7,889 nt of DNA, taken from positions 1-7,889 of the forward strand of contig JAIXRD010000211.1 of NCBI GenBank assembly GCA_027485365.1, read 5' to 3'. A program made the position numbers and the translations under genes. Of this stretch, positions 1-6,322 are shown in pieces. This stretch comes from Cryomorphaceae bacterium (lineage in GTDB: Bacteria; Bacteroidota; Bacteroidia; Flavobacteriales_D; Crocinitomicaceae). Below the pieces are notes generated by a model. That model saw only the letters and a program-made list of their open reading frames with translations. It was not told the DNA's origin and searched no databases. Numbering within the stretch: position 1 is the first letter of the stretch; every line of letters starts with the position of its first letter.

Positions 1-57
1 CTTTTGGCGTATACACACTTTCCAGGCGTGCTCCTTCAACCACTCGGACACCTCTCC
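1..57 (-). tRNA. tRNA-Ser (anticodon GGA), 5' part, cut by the window edge
   Basis: Read on the minus strand from 57 down to 1, the sequence folds as the first two thirds of a class II tRNA. The acceptor 5' strand is GGAGAGG (57-51), followed by the linker TG. The D stem TCC/GGA encloses an 11-nt loop containing GG. The anticodon stem CACGC/GTGTG pairs fully if one G-T is allowed, and its 7-nt loop is CTGGAAA. The anticodon GGA (plus-strand 21-23) reads UCC and UCU serine codons. The start of a long variable arm (ATACGCC...) follows, as expected for tRNA-Ser. The variable-arm 3' half, T arm and acceptor 3' strand lie beyond base 1. In frame this stretch also reads as a short peptide (GEVSEWLKEHAWK...), a familiar false ORF of tRNA-Ser genes. 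Confidence 0.95.
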
Positions 58-67
58 AATGCAGGCA

Positions 68-99
68 CAAAGGTATTCCATTTTTTCGGTGTAACAAAA
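68..99 (-). promoter_or_regulatory. Bacteroidota-type promoter of the tRNA-Ser gene
   Basis: On the minus strand there is a -33 element TTTTG (plus 95-99), a 19-nt spacer (plus 76-94) and a perfect -7 element TACCTTTG (plus 68-75). This matches the known consensus TTTG / TAnnTTTG recognised by the primary sigma factor of Bacteroidota. The expected start is about 7 nt downstream, near 60-62, leaving a leader of only a few nucleotides before the tRNA 5' end at 57. The elements are seen directly; promoter activity is inferred. Confidence 0.8.
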
Positions 100-137
100 C
101 GCCGGTTCCTGCCGAAAAATAATTTCGTGATTTTCGG
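82..137. repeat. Three-armed TTTTCGG inverted repeat between tRNA-Ser and kup
   Basis: Three short arms share one motif: TTTTTCGG (82-89), its exact complement CCGAAAAA (112-119), and TTTTCGG (131-137). The middle arm can pair with the first (8 bp, 22-nt loop) or with the third (7 bp, 12-nt loop), but not with both. The first arm lies inside the spacer of the tRNA promoter. The arrangement could be repeated protein-binding sites or alternative hairpins in a kup leader. Short A/T-biased arms can also arise by chance. Confidence 0.4.
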
Positions 138-167
138 TTTAGTTAATCGCGATTTCACATAAATTAG
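138..167 (+). promoter_or_regulatory. Weak candidate promoter and palindrome upstream of kup
   Basis: A TTTA (138-141) lies 18 nt upstream of TAAATTAG (160-167), which differs by one base from the Bacteroidota -7 consensus TAnnTTTG. A perfect 10-bp palindrome AATCGCGATT (145-154) sits between the two elements, where a regulator could block transcription. If this is real, transcription would start close to the kup start codon at 181. The match is poor and no better candidate was seen in 100-180. Confidence 0.2.
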
Positions 168-180
168 CAAAATTTTTTTC

Positions 181-2151
181 ATGTCTGGTTCTTATCATAA
201 AATCTCGTTTGCCGGTGTTCTTATTACTGTAGGTATTGTTTTCGGCGACATTGGTACTTCACCACTTTACGTGTTTCAAGCCATTACTGGGCAAGGAGCC
301 AATTTAAGTAGGGATTTTATTGTTGGTGGATTATCCTGTGTAATTTGGACCCTGATCCTGCTCGCCACCATCAAGTACATTTATTTTGCGCTCAATGCAG
401 ATAACAACGGCGAAGGAGGAATTTTTGCCCTCTTTGCCTTGCTTAAAGAACGAAATGTTGGGTGGGTGGTTATTCCAGCACTCATCGGCTGTGCCACCTT
501 GCTGGCGGACGGGTTCATTACTCCGGCCATCTCTATTTCCTCTGCAGTGGAAGGCATTAATAACATTAATCCCGATGTGCCCGTGATCCCTATTGTGGTT
601 GGAATCATCATTGCCTTGTTTACGATTCAACAGTTTGGTACTGCCGCCATTGGTAAAGCCTTTGGTCCCATTATGATCGTTTGGTTTGGATATTTGGCCT
701 ACTTAGGAATGATTAATATTAGTAAAAACCCAGCGGTATTGGCCGCGTTTAATCCCTACGAAGCCTTCAATTTTGTTACCAAAGTACCTGGAGGATTTGC
801 TGCCTTGGGCGCCGTATTTCTATGTACCACCGGAGCAGAAGCACTGTATTCTGATCTAGGACACTGCGGTAAAGGAAACATTCGCATCAGCTGGGCGGTG
901 ATTTCTGCCGTATTAGTGTTTCATTATTTGGGTCAAGCAGCCCTATGTACATCTGAAGGATTTACCTTGGCTAAAGGAGCAACCGTGTTCTACAGCATGG
1001 TACCAAAAAACCAATTAATTTTTGCAGTAATTATTGCTACGGCGGCTACCATTATTGCGTCCCAGGCCCTAATCACGGGGGTTTTCACCCTAATGAATGA
1101 GGCCATCAAATTAAAGCTTTGGACCAACCTTAAAGTGAAGTTTCCTTCCGATCACCAAGGACAGATTTACATTCCCTTTATTAATTGGGTATTGATGCTG
1201 GGTTGTCTTTTAGTGATTTGGTTCTTTGGGAAATCTGAGAAAATGGAAAGCGCCTACGGCTTAGCCATTACTATTAATATGGTCATGACCTCTCTCCTCT
1301 TGGTGGTATTGTTGTATCTAACCAGTCCACGCTTAAAGCATTTTTATGGGGTGGTATTTTTAGTATTTACTTTCATCGAATGCATCTTCTTATTTTCCAA
1401 TTTAGGGAAAGTCGTTCACGGCGGATGGTTTACGCTGGCCCTTGCTAGTTCATTTTTTGCATTGTTATTCCTTTACTACAAGGCGCGAGAATTGCGAAGA
1501 AATATTACTGAATACCTTCCGATGACCGCGGTTACACCCTTATTAGAAGCGGTGAAAAAAGATCAGACAATCCCGTATGAGGCAACTAACTTAGTGTTTC
1601 CAACACGAAGTAATTCCCATGACAAATTGGATTTAACCGTTTACCATTCCCTGTTCATGAAGCGCCCACGCAAAGCCGGCGTGATTTGGTTTCTCCATTT
1701 AGATATCCTGAATGAACCTTGGGGTGTTCACTATTCGGTACACGAAGTAATTGACGGTTCTTGCTATTACGTCTCCTTACAATTAGGATTTAAAGAAGAA
1801 CACCGCATTGAATATATGATGCGTAAAATTCATTGTACTATGGTCGAGAAAGGCGAACTCACCAATGAAAGTGTCTTTGAATGCATTAAAGACCGGGTGG
1901 GCCAAGTCGACTTCAAATTCATTGTATTGAATTCTAGAGTATCCACGGATAATGCGCTTACCGCGTTTCAAATTTTGTGTGTTAAAGCCTATCGCTTCGT
2001 TAAGTCTACCGGCTTAAAGCCTGCTGAAGATTTCGGACTGGATAAAACCAATGTTGAGGTGGACTATATTCCAATTTCAGTTACAGCGCAGGTGAATCAA
2101 GAACTGACAGAAGATTACGAGGACTATTCAGCAACAAAAAACACAAACTAA
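181..2151 (+). CDS. kup: Kup/HAK/KT-family potassium uptake protein
   Basis: This is a 656-residue inner-membrane K+ transporter (K_trans family), which in characterised members takes up potassium by proton symport. Family signatures are clear: FGDIGTSPLY at 21-30 with the functional Asp at 23, DNNGEGGIFAL near 74-84, ADGFITPAIS at 109-118 with Glu124 after it, and TTGAEALYSDLGH at 216-228. About twelve hydrophobic segments fill residues 10 to roughly 445, followed by a soluble cytoplasmic domain of about 200 residues. The length is slightly above the 622 residues of E. coli Kup. The ATG is fixed by an in-frame TAA at 160-162, with no other start between; there is no Shine-Dalgarno sequence. 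The gene appears to be a single transcription unit and overlaps the asparaginase gene tail to tail by 4 nt. One deviation is Ala109, where many relatives have Gly (GDGxxTPAIS). The family assignment is secure; the ion specificity is inferred from the family. Confidence 0.95.
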   Translation: MSGSYHKISFAGVLITVGIVFGDIGTSPLYVFQAITGQGANLSRDFIVGGLSCVIWTLILLATIKYIYFALNADNNGEGGIFALFALLKERNVGWVVIPALIGCATLLADGFITPAISISSAVEGINNINPDVPVIPIVVGIIIALFTIQQFGTAAIGKAFGPIMIVWFGYLAYLGMINISKNPAVLAAFNPYEAFNFVTKVPGGFAALGAVFLCTTGAEALYSDLGHCGKGNIRISWAVISAVLVFHYLGQAALCTSEGFTLAKGATVFYSMVPKNQLIFAVIIATAATIIASQALITGVFTLMNEAIKLKLWTNLKVKFPSDHQGQIYIPFINWVLMLGCLLVIWFFGKSEKMESAYGLAITINMVMTSLLLVVLLYLTSPRLKHFYGVVFLVFTFIECIFLFSNLGKVVHGGWFTLALASSFFALLFLYYKARELRRNITEYLPMTAVTPLLEAVKKDQTIPYEATNLVFPTRSNSHDKLDLTVYHSLFMKRPRKAGVIWFLHLDILNEPWGVHYSVHEVIDGSCYYVSLQLGFKEEHRIEYMMRKIHCTMVEKGELTNESVFECIKDRVGQVDFKFIVLNSRVSTDNALTAFQILCVKAYRFVKSTGLKPAEDFGLDKTNVEVDYIPISVTAQVNQELTEDYEDYSATKNTN

Positions 2152-3164
2152 GCACTTTCTCCAGCGATTACCCGACAAAACTCGGCTTGATGGGGATTGG
2201 TTGAAGTTCCTAAATACCACATTAATTTAGTCATCGCGGCTTCGGTAGTAAGGTCCGTACCGTTCCAAGCGCCTAATTCGGCCAATAAATGTCCAGACGC
2301 GTATTTTCCCGGTTGGATACTTCCGCTCGTGCATTGGGAAATCGTAACAAGAATTCCACCCTGTTCCACATAGGCAGATAATACCTTGGCAAAGGCTTCG
2401 TGATTTGGGGTATTCCCAGAACCAAAGGCTTCAATGACCACGGCACGGTGTACTTCTGGGTTAAATACCGATTGGTAGGCACTGAGATTAATGCCGGGAT
2501 ATAGTTTAATTAATCCCACACGAGCGTCGAGCTGTTTAAAATATGTGGTGTTGGTCTTAGGGTGCTCAAGTAACTCATTCGTGTGAATTTCAATTTCAAC
2601 CCCCGCAATCCCTAGTAAGGGATAGTTTGGCGAATCAAAGGCATCAAATTGGTGTGCAGAAATTTTGGAAACCCGATTACCCCTATATAATTTCGACTGA
2701 AAGAACACGGCAACTTCTTGCAGCAACGGTTTTCCTGTACTCCCTTTTTTACCCGCGATTTCTAATGCGGCCAAGAGGTTTTCTTTGCCGTCGGAGCGTA
2801 ATATTCCAACTGGAAGTTGAGATCCCGTGAGTACAATTGGCTTAGCTAAGCCTTGAATCATAAAACTTAAGGCAGACGCCGTATAGGCCATGGTATCTGT
2901 TCCGTGCAAGATAACGAACCCATCCACAGTGGCTTCATGTTGCGCTATGAGCTCCACCAGTTCAATCCAATGCGCGGGTTGCATGTGTGAGGAATCGATC
3001 GGTTGAGCAATGCTTATTGGAATAACCTCAAGATCCAAGCGTGCAATTTCAGGGATTTGCTGATGAATGTAGTCAAAGTCCAAGGACTGTAATTCACCAG
3101 TACTCGGGTTGGCCATCATTCCTATCGTACCCCCGGTATAGATGAGTAAAATGCGTGGTTTCAT
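2148..3164 (-). CDS. ansA: Type I (cytoplasmic) L-asparaginase
   Basis: The product hydrolyses L-asparagine to aspartate and ammonia. It is 338 residues long, the same length as E. coli AnsA. The N-terminal catalytic motif YTGGTIG (9-15) carries the nucleophile Thr13. DSSHM (57-61) forms part of the substrate pocket, and HGTDTMAYTASAL (87-99) supplies the second Thr-Asp pair (Thr89-Asp90). The Lys of YRGNRVSK (167) probably matches the catalytic Lys of the family. The C-terminal domain contains QCTSGSI near 278-284. There is no signal peptide, which fits a cytoplasmic type I enzyme and not the periplasmic type II AnsB. Its ATG overlaps the stop of the upstream TatD-family gene by ATGA, so it is probably translationally coupled as the last gene of the galE-tatD-ansA unit. 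It ends head-on against kup with a 4-nt overlap. E. coli AnsA is allosterically activated by asparagine; whether this one is cannot be read from the sequence. Confidence 0.94.
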   Translation of the reverse strand: MKPRILLIYTGGTIGMMANPSTGELQSLDFDYIHQQIPEIARLDLEVIPISIAQPIDSSHMQPAHWIELVELIAQHEATVDGFVILHGTDTMAYTASALSFMIQGLAKPIVLTGSQLPVGILRSDGKENLLAALEIAGKKGSTGKPLLQEVAVFFQSKLYRGNRVSKISAHQFDAFDSPNYPLLGIAGVEIEIHTNELLEHPKTNTTYFKQLDARVGLIKLYPGINLSAYQSVFNPEVHRAVVIEAFGSGNTPNHEAFAKVLSAYVEQGGILVTISQCTSGSIQPGKYASGHLLAELGAWNGTDLTTEAAMTKLMWYLGTSTNPHQAEFCRVIAGESA

Positions 3165-3949
3165 AGGTGTTGCACATTAAGATTAAACAAGCGCCGAGCA
3201 TTTTCAGAGGTTATTTTGTTTACCTCTGCAACAGGAATTGCTAGCACATTACTCAAGGCATCGGCAATGTGAATTAAATAAGAGGGTTCGTTTTGTTTCC
3301 CACGGTGCGGTGTCGGAGGCAAGTAGGGTGCGTCCGTTTCTAAAACTAAGCGATCCAATGGTAGAGTTTTTACCACCTCAGCCAGTCCGCTGTTTTTGTA
3401 CGTTAATACCCCACCAATGCCAAAATAAAAGGAAGGGTGCGTTCGCAGGATATATTCCGCCTGGTCTTTTGTTCCTGTAAAACAATGAAACACCCCACGA
3501 AGTTCGGTATCTTGGTAATCAGATAGCACTTCGAATAGCGGGTCAAAAGCGTCCCTAACGTGAATAGCAATCGGTAGCTTATAACTTAAGGCCCATTCAA
3601 TTTGTTGATGCATGGCCTGTTTTTGTTCTGTAAGGAATTGTTTGTCCCAATAGAGGTCCATCCCGATTTCGCCAATCGCAACAAGTTGTTCATGATGCGT
3701 TTTAAGCAGTTCACCCAGTATATTCAACTGCTCGTTTACATCTTCCTTTACATAACACGGATGCAACCCAAGCATAGGTAAACAAGGAATAATGGGGTTA
3801 TTGAGTACGGATAATAAGGGTTCCCAAGAATCTACATCAATATTCGGGAGTAAAATCTGCGTTATCCCAGCTTCTTTCGCTCGATGCAATACCTCATCTA
3901 GTGATGGGAGAAAGGATTCTTCGTACAGGTGACAGTGGGTATCAATCAT
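3161..3949 (-). CDS. TatD-family metal-dependent hydrolase (putative DNase)
   Basis: This 262-residue TIM-barrel protein of the amidohydrolase superfamily has a full set of TatD metal ligands. These are His5 and His7 in DTHCHL, Glu94 in GEIGMD (93-98), His130 in IHVRDA, His155 in FHCFTG (154-159) and Asp206 in ETDAPYL (204-210). GLHPC at 61-65 is also typical. Characterised relatives (E. coli TatD, YcfH, YjjV) are cytoplasmic nucleases or phosphodiesterases linked to DNA repair and quality control; the exact substrate here is unknown. Length and termini are normal, with no signal peptide. The start ATG lies inside the end of galE (8-nt overlap) and the stop overlaps the ansA start by 4 nt, so it is the middle gene of a three-gene operon. 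TatD followed by asparaginase is, from memory, a recurrent neighbourhood in Bacteroidota. No paralogue-level symbol is assigned. Confidence 0.93.
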   Translation of the reverse strand: MIDTHCHLYEESFLPSLDEVLHRAKEAGITQILLPNIDVDSWEPLLSVLNNPIIPCLPMLGLHPCYVKEDVNEQLNILGELLKTHHEQLVAIGEIGMDLYWDKQFLTEQKQAMHQQIEWALSYKLPIAIHVRDAFDPLFEVLSDYQDTELRGVFHCFTGTKDQAEYILRTHPSFYFGIGGVLTYKNSGLAEVVKTLPLDRLVLETDAPYLPPTPHRGKQNEPSYLIHIADALSNVLAIPVAEVNKITSENARRLFNLNVQHL

Positions 3950-4955
3950 TTGATTTAGCTTGACGTTTCTCCCAATTCCACGCGTCCTTCAAGGCAGATT
4001 TCACATTCCGTTTAGCGCTCCAACCAAGCGTAGTATTTGAATAGGAAACATTCGCGAAGATTTCAGTGATATCACCTGCACGCCGCGACCCTATGTGATA
4101 CGGAAGATCCATGCCAGAAACTTCATTGAAGTATTGAATCATTTCGAGCACAGAAGTGCCTTTCCCTGTTCCAATATTAAATACTGCTAATGGGTTTTCG
4201 CTGGTAAACAATAGCGCGCGAACATGGGCATCTGCTACGTCACAAACGTGTACATAATCCCGAATACAGGTTCCGTCTGGTGTGGGGTAGTCGTTTCCAA
4301 ATACGGTCAGGTGGGAACGAATTCCGGCGGCCGTTTGTGTGATGTATGGCAATAGATTATTCGGGATTCCAACCGGAAGTTCCCCAATTAATCCACTTGG
4401 GTGTGCACCAATCGGGTTGAAATATCGAAGACAAATTGTTTGAAAGGGTACGGGATTTCGGTGTACATCTTCAATAATCTGCTCACCCATCCATTTGGTG
4501 AATCCGTATGGTGATTCGGGTAAGCGTTTTGGCGTCGTTTCAAACACCTGCTTTTGTTCCGGCTCTCCGTAGACGGTGCAAGAGGAGGAAAACACGAATT
4601 TCGGAATGGAATACCTGCTACAAGCCTCTAGCACATTCATTAATCCAATGAGGTTGTTCTGGTAATATTGAAGTGGAACTTCACACGATTCACCCACGGA
4701 TTTGTAGGCAGCAAAGTGAATTACAGCCTCAAAAGTGTGGGCATCAAACACCTTAAACAATGCGTCTTTATTGCAAATATCTAAGGGAATAAACAAAAAG
4801 CCTTCATCCGTTAAATGGGCTAATCCATCAAGAATAATCCTGGAACTGTTTCGTAAGTCGTCCACAATAACGGGATAAAAGCCTTGCTCCACCAACGAAA
4901 CGATGGTGTGAGAACCGATGTATCCTGCGCCTCCTGTAACGAGTACTTGCTTCAT
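3942..4955 (-). CDS. galE: UDP-glucose 4-epimerase
   Basis: This 337-residue extended short-chain dehydrogenase interconverts UDP-glucose and UDP-galactose with bound NAD+. The Rossmann motif TGGAGYIGSH spans 7-16. The catalytic Ser lies in SSSCTVYG (123-130, probably Ser125), and YGFTK gives the Tyr150/Lys154 pair. LRYFNPIGAHPSG (177-189) and GTCIRDYVHVCDVADAH (228-244) are strong GalE signatures. The length matches E. coli GalE (338). At the position aligned to E. coli Tyr299, which limits that enzyme to non-acetylated sugars, this protein appears to have Ile299, so activity on UDP-GlcNAc/GalNAc is possible. The ATG is the first gene of the minus-strand operon, preceded by the 69-nt divergent gap 4956-5024; no Shine-Dalgarno sequence is present. 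Products would feed capsule, lipopolysaccharide or glycoprotein synthesis. The family is certain; the acetyl-sugar activity is inference. Confidence 0.95.
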   Translation of the reverse strand: MKQVLVTGGAGYIGSHTIVSLVEQGFYPVIVDDLRNSSRIILDGLAHLTDEGFLFIPLDICNKDALFKVFDAHTFEAVIHFAAYKSVGESCEVPLQYYQNNLIGLMNVLEACSRYSIPKFVFSSSCTVYGEPEQKQVFETTPKRLPESPYGFTKWMGEQIIEDVHRNPVPFQTICLRYFNPIGAHPSGLIGELPVGIPNNLLPYITQTAAGIRSHLTVFGNDYPTPDGTCIRDYVHVCDVADAHVRALLFTSENPLAVFNIGTGKGTSVLEMIQYFNEVSGMDLPYHIGSRRAGDITEIFANVSYSNTTLGWSAKRNVKSALKDAWNWEKRQAKSND

Positions 4956-5024
4956 AGGGTAAAGTTAAACATTTCTTAAGGACCGTAAACGTGAACAATT
5001 ATTCCACACGAACGTTTTCTTTAC

Positions 5025-5435
5025 ATGTTCAAATGGTGTTGTGCGCTTCTTCTTGTTGGTTTATTTAACAAAGAAACGGTGAGTTTAGAAGTTAACGTGA
5101 GTGGTTTCCCTTCCAATAAGGGCCAAGCCTATGTGGCCTTATTTAATTCCAGTGAAAGCTTTCCAAGCTATGGCAAGCAACTTAAAGGAAAAATTGTAGA
5201 TATCGAGCAGCTTAAGTGCAAGGTGACCTTTACGAATTTAACACCGGGTTCCTATGCGATTGCAGTATATCACGACGTAAACAAAAATAATAAACTGGAT
5301 AAAAACGTACTCGGAATGCCCACTGAGTCTTATGGGTTTTCAAACAATGCCCGAGCCACCTTTTCAGCGCCCAGTTATCAGGACGCAAAAGTATCATGCC
5401 TAAAAGATAAATCAATAAATATTTTGGTTAAGTGA
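5025..5435 (+). CDS. Small exported DUF2141-family protein
   Basis: This 136-residue protein has a hydrophobic N-terminus (about residues 4-14 after Lys3) that looks like a short signal peptide, though no clean cleavage motif is visible. The rest resembles DUF2141 (PF09912), a beta-sandwich-like family common in Bacteroidota whose function is not established. Diagnostic pieces are PGSYAIAVYHDVNKNNKLD (74-92) and YGFSNNAR (103-110). The DVNKNNKLD loop has Asp/Asn at alternating positions, as in calcium-binding dockerin or EF-hand loops, so metal binding is possible. Two Cys at 65 and 125 could form a disulphide after export; Cys5 and Cys6 do not make a lipobox. The ATG is supported by an in-frame TGA at 4992-4994 with no other start between. 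It is divergent from galE and 62 nt upstream of the phosphatase gene, so it may or may not be co-transcribed with it. Confidence 0.85.
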   Translation: MFKWCCALLLVGLFNKETVSLEVNVSGFPSNKGQAYVALFNSSESFPSYGKQLKGKIVDIEQLKCKVTFTNLTPGSYAIAVYHDVNKNNKLDKNVLGMPTESYGFSNNARATFSAPSYQDAKVSCLKDKSINILVK

Positions 5436-5437
5436 AC

Positions 5438-5481
5438 TTAACAAAAATAAAATTTTCGCATAACACATAACATTTTGTTAA
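5438..5481. repeat. 9-bp perfect inverted repeat in the gap before the phosphatase gene
   Basis: TTAACAAAA (5438-5446) and TTTTGTTAA (5473-5481) are exact complements 26 nt apart, within the 62-nt gap 5436-5497. The left arm begins 2 nt after the DUF2141 stop codon. It could be a regulator-binding site or a weak hairpin ending the DUF2141 transcript. It is not a typical intrinsic terminator: the stem is A/T-rich, the loop is long and no U-run follows. Confidence 0.35.
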
Positions 5482-5497
5482 TGAGCACTTTTGATGT

Positions 5498-6322
5498 GTG
5501 AAATATACGCATGAAGTAGTGGTAATTTCTGATGTGCATCTCGGCACATATGGCTCGGCGGCATCGGAACTTGTATCGTATTTAAAGCGAATCAGGCCGA
5601 GAATCTTGGTGTTAAATGGCGATATAATCGACATTTGGCAATTTAGTAAGAAGTATTTTCCAGAATCTCACCTTAAGGTTATCAGAGAAATTATTCGCTT
5701 AATGAGTAGCGGTACGCAAGTGCATTATATATTAGGCAATCACGACGAGGCGCTGCGCAGGTTTACTGGCTTTGATTTAGGAAACCTAACCTTAGACAAC
5801 AAGTTGGTGTTGGATTTACCGACAGGAAAAGCATGGATTTTTCACGGGGATGTTTTTGATTATTCTGTGCGCCAATCAAAGTGGATTGCAAAGTTAGGAG
5901 GCAAGGGCTATGATTTGTTGATTCTAATAAACACAGTGATTAATTGGACCTTATTGAAACTTGGAAAGGAGCGCATCTCTATTAGCAAGCGGGTAAAAGA
6001 TAAGGTTAAGGGAGTAATCGCTTACGTCAATAATTTTGAGCATAATGTTGCGGAAATCGCACGTGAAAACGGATATAAATATGTGGTTTGTGGTCACATT
6101 CATCAACCGGCTATTAAAGTGTTCTCGGATTCAGAAGGTAAGGGAGAAGTAACCTATTTAAATTCCGGGGATTGGGTAGAAAATCACACAGCCCTAGAAT
6201 ATGTGGATGGAAAATGGTCCATTTATCAATACAAAGAAAGCAATGAAATTCATCCGGAAGCGGAATTAAAACCAATTAACATTGATTTATCCATGATCCT
6301 TGAGGAACAGGTAATGTCATGA
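5498..6322 (+). CDS. LpxH-like (COG2908) calcineurin-type metallophosphoesterase
   Basis: This 274-residue dinuclear-metal phosphoesterase has a complete ligand set: Asp12 and His14 (SDVHLG), Asp42 (NGDIID), Asn81 and His82 (GNHD), His116 (FHGD), and His200/His202 (GHIH). Proteins of this group are usually annotated as UDP-2,3-diacylglucosamine diphosphatase, the lipid A enzyme that makes lipid X. An insertion after FHGD (about 120-185) includes a hydrophobic stretch YDLLILINTVINWTLLKL (138-155), similar in place to the membrane-contacting lid of LpxH. From memory E. coli LpxH has GNRD with a substrate-binding Arg; here it is GNHD, so the substrate may differ. The start is GTG: an in-frame TGA at 5492-5494 and the DVH motif at residue 12 leave no other choice. 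It overlaps the glycosyltransferase start by ATGA, implying coupled translation and a shared envelope or glycolipid role. Confidence 0.85.
   Translation: MKYTHEVVVISDVHLGTYGSAASELVSYLKRIRPRILVLNGDIIDIWQFSKKYFPESHLKVIREIIRLMSSGTQVHYILGNHDEALRRFTGFDLGNLTLDNKLVLDLPTGKAWIFHGDVFDYSVRQSKWIAKLGGKGYDLLILINTVINWTLLKLGKERISISKRVKDKVKGVIAYVNNFEHNVAEIARENGYKYVVCGHIHQPAIKVFSDSEGKGEVTYLNSGDWVENHTALEYVDGKWSIYQYKESNEIHPEAELKPINIDLSMILEEQVMS

Noticed and set aside
1..81. Open frame on the minus strand starting with ATG at 79-81 and running off the window
   Set aside because: It translates the tRNA-Ser gene itself; the tRNA fold and its promoter explain these bases.
331..630. Overlapping open frames of 66 to 99 codons on both strands inside kup
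   Set aside because: They are shadows of conserved Kup transmembrane coding sequence and have low-complexity, non-domain translations.
4960..4989. Possible galE promoter on the minus strand: TTTA (4986-4989), 18 nt, TAACTTTA (4960-4967)
   Set aside because: Both elements differ from the consensus and the implied start falls at the galE ATG; too weak to list as a feature.
4956..5024. Divergent gap between galE and the DUF2141 gene searched for operators and a plus-strand promoter
   Set aside because: Only very short palindromes (CTTAAG, AACGTT) and no TAnnTTTG on the plus strand; nothing above chance.
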